DNA from: Tomocerus qinae
Taxonomy: Eukaryota > Arthropoda > Collembola > Entomobryomorpha > Tomoceridae
Length of the DNA: 64,000 nt
Reading direction: 5' to 3'
Assembly (NCBI GenBank): GCA_020055645.1
Contig: CM034549.1
Location: forward strand, 1,612,001 to 1,676,000
The position numbers were made by a program, and so were the translations under genes. The notes beneath the pieces are model-generated. The model had not been told where the DNA came from. It searched no databases and worked only from the letters and a program-made list of their open reading frames with translations. Each line of letters begins with the position of its first letter. Position 1 is the stretch's first letter. Shown one piece after another: positions 56,001 through 64,000 of the stretch.

Positions 56001-59000
56001 TGGACTCAACTCAATCCCCGCTTTCATTGTGGACATAGCCTGACCCGTGCCGTAGTGTCCACCTTCCAATAGTTAGTCACTGCACTAAAGCACTACAAAC
56101 ACAGACAGGTCTTGAATGTATTTCCTTGCGGATTCAATGGAACTGCCAATCTATTATTACTCTCCTCCACATCTCACAGATACGGAAAGTCGGAGTTTCC
56201 CGTGTGCACCACCGCCACTATTTATCCCTATAAAATGCAGTACAAAATAATGATATACAGAAGCTATACCAGTGGGTAAGTAAGGAGTGTGGGAGTAGAA
56301 GTGAGTCAGTATAGAGAAGAAATAGTGGAGTTTCCGATTGAAAGTGAAAGGATTGTCTGATCTCCTTGGCAAACTCTTTTTTCCACTTTTCTCCGAAGGG
56401 AAGTGAGTAGCACGGGACTTCCCAGACGTTGCAGATGATGCCACTACTGCTGTTGTAAGTAATAGAAGGAGTTACAATGTATCTGTACATGGGAAGAAGG
56501 GAAACTTTTGAGCAGACACAGGAATACTTAGAAGACAGAGCCGGAGATATCCATCCACTTCAATATCTGACATCTCTCCTAATGTAATGCCCTGAAATTC
56601 TATATAGGAATCCCAATTCTTTGCATCGCATTTCACTTCCCCAACAAACACAAGTCTCCTCTTTTTTTCTACAGTTCATATACATACAATACATTTGGAC
56701 TAACGCACGTGGATGTTTACCCCGGGAAAATACAATCATTCTAAAACTCCGCTATTACCATTTCAACTTAAAAGAATCTAGACCAGTTTGCCAAAACGAA
56801 ATTGGAAAATTAGACTGAAAATTATAAAATTCAATTTACAAAACGTAAGGAAATGAAGATAGATACTTCATTATTAATTGTAGCAAGTTATTTTAGGCTT
56901 ATTCATTTTTCTAGAAGTCATTTTGCCAAACTGACTTTTGCCAAAGCATCTAGTGAAGGTGCAGCGTATGTAAATGTTTCGTTTGTTTATAAAGGGAAAC
57001 GAAGTAGGAGGAAAAGGTTAGTATGAGCCGAGAGCGTGAGTATCTGCAAGTACACACGCTCTATGTACAATCAAATCAAATCACAAACCCAAAGACAGTT
57101 ACGAATCTCTTTTCTTGTCGATGCTCCTTCGCCACAGTTGTTTCTGGAGATAAAGAGGAGACGTTGAAGGAAGAGCGAAATGAGAAGCGAGTCAGGGCAT
57201 CTGCGAGAGGAAGGAGATCTCCACATTCGTCGTCCTGTCTGTTTTTGTAGCGACTTCTGAGTTTTGACATGATAGATCGGTTTGTCGACTGGAAGTGTAG
57301 TACTCTTAGTTTTTTGGACAGATGATACTCCTTCTGTCCTCTCCCTCACAGGTATTCTTCTCCTTGTATTTTTACATCAGCTGACTGTCTCTGAGTGTGT
57401 ATACTTAGACAATGGCAGATATTTATTTTTGGCAGGATCCTACATGGCTGAGTGTTCTAGACTTTCTTTCCTCACGGCTAACTTACTGAGAAAATTGCAT
57501 TTCAAAGTTTCAACCCTGGGTAGAATATATCAACGCAGGCAGTTATGCGTGTAGATGAATGTATAGAGATATAGAGGCTAGTGGCCGTTAAAGCGTCTTG
57601 GTCGTCTTGCCCTTATGCGTTGAATAACAGTTCGGTTGATTGAGCACAAATGATAGAGATCAGATATAAAGAATGTGGGAAGTTGGCTGGGCATAAGTTT
57701 TCTGCGGAAGATTCGATCAGACGCAATGTTTTCGGACAAACTTTCGTTTTCTGCACATAATAATAGTTATATTAGGTATAACTAAGTACTCCGCGTATAA
57801 CTGTAATTGTGGAGGGAGAGAGCGGAGCCAACTCTTATAGCATCTGGGAACGCACCTAAGGACTCGTATCATATCATATTCCTCTCCGTAGAGTTTTCTC
57901 CTTGCACGATGAAATAGAGCGACCTTTAATCTTTCCAATGGACTCGTTTCTTGTAGAGAATTCGTGGCTTTGCAGGATTATCTCCAGGAAAGGCTGGAGA
58001 GTCGTCACATCCACATTCACTTTGCCAAGTGACTCACTCCCTGGAAATAACGTTTCCACTTTCAGTTTTTCCATCCAACTAACAATAATGCTTCGTTCTC
58101 AACTACTCAACTATACCATTATGATTCCATTTCAGAAAGATGAGAACGAGACTGGGGCATTTCCCTCCACAACTGAATTACCTAGATATCTATCCATCCA
58201 ACTATATTACACAGTTCTTGCCAAGTGCCTATCCATCCTCTACATAATAATAGCCACTACATACATACATAGATGTATATATAAGTAAGCTGGCGGAGTC
58301 GGGTCACATCACAATAACGACTAAAAAGCTTTTCTATTTCCTTTTCACTTGTATTTGAGTCTGTAGCGTACAACTCGAGTTTCTTTTTAAGTTTCCAAGG
58401 ACGTTCCTTTAAAACCTCTTCTGTTTCTCTTCACATCTTTTCCCTCAGGTTACATTCACATTACATATATGAATGAGTAGCTTGCAGTGCCGCACAACAT
58501 ATATTTACTACTATTACTACTATAATGTTACCTTCTCTGATGACACTCGGTGTGCATTAAAACACACTGGTGCGTATTTAAACCCATCTACTCATAACTG
58601 GATTACGATTTACTACTTGAGGGTCACTGACACAAATGTCCGATAGAAAAGCTTGTGATTCCGTTTTCGTTTAACATCAATAGTGAATTAAACTCATTGT
58701 CATAGTTCATGTTTTTCAGTGTGTTTTAATACAAACTGATTTAAGGAAGAATGATCTTTTTTTGTCGTTGCACAGCAGTTAGGATAGGAAGTAGGTAGTT
58801 GAAGTGGTATTATTTGTATAGTGAATGCAGATGGATAGATGTTTGTAACTGGGTATAAATGGGAAGGAAATCTCCAGTGTGAAATCCTATCTGAATCCCA
58901 TCACATTGATGTCTTGGGATGTGAAGTGAGAAAAAGAGCGGTCTCCACTCTCACTTACAGCATCCTCCACTCGCTGCACAACAATTCCTTTCATTCCTTC

Positions 59001-62000
59001 CTTCCGGCACAGACATTACGTTCTTGCGTATTGTTACATGTCCTGTTCATATTGCCACGCTCTATTTCTATCTTCTTCATTTACCTATACAAACATATAT
59101 TGGTCGGTTCGGCTCAGAGATGTTGGTTCTGCACGGTTGAATGATTTCCTCAGCCTTCCCTCCTCTCCCAGAGATGAACTAATCTGAAGATGTTCGAAAT
59201 GAATTCATTGTTGTTGTTTCTCCCTTGAAGTTGATGTATGGATGGAAATGGAACATTCTCCGACCCGACTCCTTACATTTCCTTCCTAACACACATAAGT
59301 AACACATTCTGTACTATTAGGCATTGTGCTTTAGAACCTACACCGAAACAATAGTGTTACATTTTTATTTTTACTTTCGTGTCAGCTTTCTTTGTCGTCT
59401 GCTCCCAATTCATGCAATTGAAGTGTGTCTTGTCTGCATATCAAAGAGACGACGAGGATGTTCGTTGCGTGCTTTGTTTTGTTCTCTCAAAAGAATAGCT
59501 AATCTCTCTGTAGGAAATTAAATCCACTTAAGTGATTCATCAATTGCCGGAGAGTATCATTCGCAATAACAATGCATAAAAGCAAGTGGCTCTTGGAGTA
59601 ATGGATATTCACTAATAACCGGACGGCAAAAGTTGAGTAGTGGTCATTTTGTAGTAGTAGTGTGACTGAAAGTTAGCACAGGTTTGTCTCAGCTGGCTGA
59701 CCCACTACAGAATCTGCTCTGCCCTACTTTTCTCCTTTTTCTCATTTTCGTGCTTAGGCACCTTTACAAGCATTTGAGTCTGCCAGCTGCTCCTCCTTGC
59801 CCTTTTACTATTCAATGCAGAGACTGTCAAGATTCCTTCTAGTCCAACTACCTACTTTGAAGTCTATACTGGTATCACACAAACAAACAATTCAATAATT
59901 GGATACATAGATGAATGAGTTTTAATAGTAAATGTAGAGCTCCAAGGTGAGTGATTGGTGCAAATGCACATCAAACGTGAGTGCATGTCGAAATTTCAAC
60001 CTTTTCTGCCTGTGCATTGAAATAATACGATGAAATCGTACAACGATCTTAAAATGGCTCCAGGTCCCATTCCCCTTTATTTCTTCTACACTTACTGCTG
60101 TATTTATGTTTCAATTGCTGACCAATGCAGATGCATACAAAATAATAATAATTCTTGCGAGTACCTAATTAGACTACCTGCTCATTAAATGAACACAATA
60201 TACATTTTTTTATTTTCTCCTTTGTTTATTTCCAATTTTAAGCAACAATAGTGCATTGATATGATGTGGTTTGTTTGTAGTAGTGTGTATGTGCATAGCC
60301 AGCAATTAGACGGTGGTCAGTGGCCTGGCATATCACTTGCATTTAATTTTGTAGTTTTCCTTTTCCTTCATTTATACTAGGGTTATTATCTTTGTGATTC
60401 TTGTGTAAGTTGCGTGTTGACAAGCAGCCTTTTCTATTATTTCCACAGGTGATTTTTATGTGGAACGATACAATTATCAAATCTCGTGAAATCCAGTTCA
60501 CTTCTACTTTTACTTGTAATTTGAGACATAATGGTGGAAAACGTAGAATTGATTCACTTTTATAGAGGGAGGGATAGAGATGCACTATTTATTTGCGTTT
60601 AAGTGTTGTGCTTGGAGCAGAGCGTAGTAGTACTTAAATAGGGATTACAGTAATTACAGACAGGTAGTTGAAGTAGGGACTGACGGTCACTAGAATGCAA
60701 TCTGCGCTGACTGGTTGGTAATTAGAACCTTTTATTCGGATCATTGACTTAAAGTCAAAGTTGTTAACAGATGGAAGAAATGGTGTCGCTAGGTCAGCTC
60801 CCAATGCAATCAGTCAGTCATTTAGCTAGCTGGTGCTGCAGAAGCAAGGGAAGTGGAGCCGTGCAGCTGGGCAGTCAGAAAATGACTATTACACAGAGAG
60901 AGAAACAATAAATGGGGGTTAGAGAGAATTCATGTGAATTACAGACTCGCCTTTGCTGCAGAGTGACAGAAAAGAAACTCTAAATTAAATGGTCAGTTCA
61001 GTCAGAGCTGTCTGACTGGGGCTGAGAGCTGGTTTGAGCCAGAGTGGACTGAAAGAAAGGAAATAATAATAGATGCGAATTAAGTAAGCGACTTCACTTC
61101 TTCTGTCACAGCTAGAGTTAACTTTATTGTGTTTTCTCTTCTTTACGACCATTCATTTCCATTACAGTAGTCAGTCGTTAGAGATACTGCAAAAAGCTTT
61201 AAGAGACAGATAAGACTAAGCAATCGCATTTATCTATATATTAATTTAATTGTATTCGAGAACAGTTATTTTATTATTGTTACTGTTCATTCATGGGATG
61301 AATGATATTAATGACGGTACTCTGTACAAACTAATCTCTGGGATTCTCATCCTCGCTCGGCTGTTGAGCTGACTTGTGGTTTCTCGTCCAATGGGGTGCA
61401 AAATAAAGTGAACTGTTTCTCTCCGTCGTTAATGATTCGTTTATTGCGTGCTGTATTCATTAAACTACCTATCCATCATCATTTCATGCTGTGGTGGACA
61501 TCTATCAAAGGTCTGGTAGATGTCAAGATACCACATCTCATAATATTACTAATATTATTATGAGTATAAGCATATTTCCTTGACATTAAGATGTCACGTT
61601 TTAATTGTCTTGGGATTCTTTCCACACAAAATATATCTAATGTGTACATGTTAAGAAAGTTAAGTATGATTTATGTTTATAGGGCAATGTGGGTAATAAA
61701 GATACTACAGACTAAGTGAGACTATCATAACTTTAAAATATGTGTAAGCAACACCCTTTCTCTACCAAAATGAACACTTGCTCTAATCTTTATTTGCCTG
61801 ACTTGGTCAGGACTAGAACTACCTACTTATTTTGAGGATGATATACTTGCAATTATGCACACATAACATCACCTTATATGTACTTGACTATCTATAGTTC
61901 AGACACTGAATAGTAAGCGTACATTTAAGTTTTATTAATTATTATACAGGATGGTTATGAACTTATCTATAAAATAACTCATAGCTTCTAAATGGCTGTG

Positions 62001-64000
62001 CAGTAGTCGACTGCTGTAGGAAATGAGAGTGTAGTGGTAGTTAGTAGTTTGTGTAGTTCAGTAGTAGACAATTTGCAGACAGAGAGTAGATTGTGTAGTG
62101 TAGTGGTAAATGTACCTACCAGAATACAGTAATGCATGCTATTATATGTATATTAGTAGACATGCAGGCATTGTTTGTGGAGATAGAGACAGATAGGTCT
62201 AATTTAATTTAATCTGCTCTACTAGTACTCACTAGTTAGGATCTCAAACTGGTTGCCGCGTTATTGCTTTGCCTTTGAAAGTCAAGATGAGGTTTGGAAG
62301 TAGTGAATGCAGAGCAGAGAGTAAAGGACGTAGCGAGGTAGAAATACGCGTCGTCATTGAGTGGACTGAGTGAAAGAATTCACTTCTTCCTCAATAAATT
62401 CGTTCGCATTTTTATAAGCTACCTGACCAGATTTCTTAATGCCGTTTTTGTCATCGTTATTGGCATTTGCCTTCCTCTGCCTTGCCATTCTTCCATCCAT
62501 TCATTCTCTCACAACAATCACTCACACTGTGCTCTGCGACGGCAACTCCACTCAACTGAACTCAAGTCAGTCAACATTATACAAGCCACGACAGACGAGC
62601 ACAACAAAAACTCGTATTTACATTCTGAGTCGAATTGCCATTCCCTCGGCAGAATCTTTGCCTTACTATTATACACGTAGTACGAGTACGTAGTAGTTTC
62701 TGCAGTATAAGGTACACGCCGTTTTATCTCATTTCAATCTCTAAGTTAATCAAGTCAAATATTATTTATCATGTACGTACCTATAGTACTAGTAGTAGTA
62801 CTTTTTATACTGCTTAAATTATTATGCGTGTCTTTTTACCAGAGTATAGTAGTAGGGAGGGAGTAGGTATTAGGTACAAAGGAGAGTTGGTTGTCGGTCG
62901 TACTTCTTCCTTGTTGTCTCTATCACATGGTCGAATCTTACCCGACTGACTCTATCACATCGGAACATTACTTATCACTTGCTAATTCAAACAACGTAGC
63001 TCTCCATGCAAATCCTGTGCAATAATGAATTTCAATGCGGAGTGGTACAAGTTACTGTGGAATGAAATGATACGCAAATGCGATAGCACAGCAAAGCGAA
63101 AAACATAATAAATATCATCCTCCTTACTATTGCACTAGTATTTTATTTCTTTTTAATTTGAATTCACCGTTGCACATTTCTGTTGTTGATGAGATGATGA
63201 TGAAATGAAGTGAAATGATTTAAATGGAGATTAGTCTCATTTCCTACGTACATTACGCTACGTTACCTTACCATTTGGAATCACATTACCAACACTCCAC
63301 AAGAACATTCACATCAGACATCACCGTCCGTCAACTGTAATGAACAAACAGAAGTGAAATGAACTGTACTCAAAGCATTTATACACATATCTACAACTGT
63401 AATCCTATATGGCAAAATGGTTTTATATGCAATGTAATGAACTGGAATTTCTTGTTGCTGCATAATTCAAAATAGAATGGGAAGAGTGAATGAAACGGAA
63501 TTCTGTGGAATGGACAGACAGGCATTAGTGTCCGGGGAATCGATTGCCGAAATGAAGGCCATTAAATTCAATGTGTCATGTCAAGAGATTTCTTGTCTTT
63601 GCTCTCTCTTTATGTTTCCTAATATTCGATTATGAGACCTGCATCCTCTTCCCTTTGCCACATAAGTCAGAAGAACGGAGGAGGGAGAAAGCCTCCGGAA
63701 TAAAATTTTAATTCAATGGACCGCTCCTAAAATGATAATAAATGTGTTTCATAAGAAAGGTTGCTCCCGGCGCTCGTCTCCTTTCCTATACGGAGCACGG
63801 TTGTCAAAAACCGAGTAAACTGTATGCAAATACTAAGGAGAGGATGACTTGGAGAAATCTTTTAATATTATTATGTAGAAAATGGGTCTGACTGGAAAAA
63901 TGGGGAAGTCTAAATCAAAAGAACAAGAGAGACATGGGACTCTTGTTAGTTGCTACGGTCGAAAGGAGCTGTTAGCAAGCCGAGAAGGAATTTAGTGATG
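53061..64000. other. Gene desert continuing to window end
   Basis: As in the preceding desert: short frames only, alternating GA-rich and CT-rich blocks (for example 54415-54500, 55490-55560, 57125-57235), and no hairpin transposons or RNA genes recognised. If a neighbouring gene is transcribed through here, nothing in the sequence marks its exons. Confidence 0.4.

Noticed and set aside
23584-64000. tRNA, known microRNA or other RNA genes in the desert
   Set aside because: I looked for B-box-like GGTTCRA words and several widely conserved arthropod microRNA sequences by eye and found none convincing; this is not an exhaustive search.
1-64000. CRISPR array, prokaryotic operon or phage content
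   Set aside because: No regularly spaced direct repeats, no prokaryotic gene organisation; the gene has spliceosomal introns.

Overview
This is a eukaryotic, almost certainly arthropod (probably insect), genomic window. The evidence is the GT-AG intron structure, about 65% A+T overall, the insect-like sequence of the one clear gene, four tandem CCTAA units (the arthropod telomere-type pentamer) and a dense load of arthropod-style LINE, hairpin and MITE repeats. Nothing bacterial is present: no operons, no CRISPR array, and no tRNA or rRNA that I can recognise.

The left third (601-23065) is one complete plus-strand gene, the Sec1/Munc18 syntaxin-binding protein Rop/unc-18/STXBP1. I resolve 11 coding exons with consistent phases, giving 1782 nt and 593 codons plus stop. 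Eight of its ten introns are short to moderate. Intron 4 (1908-17346, 15.4 kb) and intron 10 (20314-23000, 2.7 kb) are swollen with nested transposable elements, most of them long inverted repeats (foldback or hairpin elements).

Intron 4 holds a Russian-doll complex at 4942-16052. A ~2-kb palindromic element carries three secondary insertions. The first is a 0.56-kb derivative of a cut-and-paste transposon that keeps the Cys-rich C-terminal tail of its transposase; it was itself hit by a 1.55-kb terminal-inverted-repeat element. The second is an apparently full-length CR1/L2-like LINE (tandem PHD fingers, degenerate 2A-like NPGP, APE endonuclease, reverse transcriptase) whose frame is broken by a 1.4-kb hAT-like insertion and one small frameshift. 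The third is a second, near-identical 1.50-kb copy of the terminal-repeat element in direct orientation. Around this lie further hairpin families, several with clear target-site duplications. Intron 10 is similarly layered: a Harbinger-like MITE split by a hAT-like MITE, and a 1041-bp hairpin inserted at TA in the spacer of another hairpin.

The right two thirds (23.6-64 kb) is a gene desert. I see two more hairpin elements (24.0-24.4 and 26.4-26.7 kb) and one speculative coding exon (29549-29726). The rest has no protein-like reading frame and shows cryptic simple-sequence texture with purine-rich and pyrimidine-rich stretches. It may be intergenic DNA or one or more long introns or UTRs of a neighbouring gene. 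The annotated genes do not act together: Rop is a single-copy host gene, and everything else recognisable is mobile DNA in or beside it.
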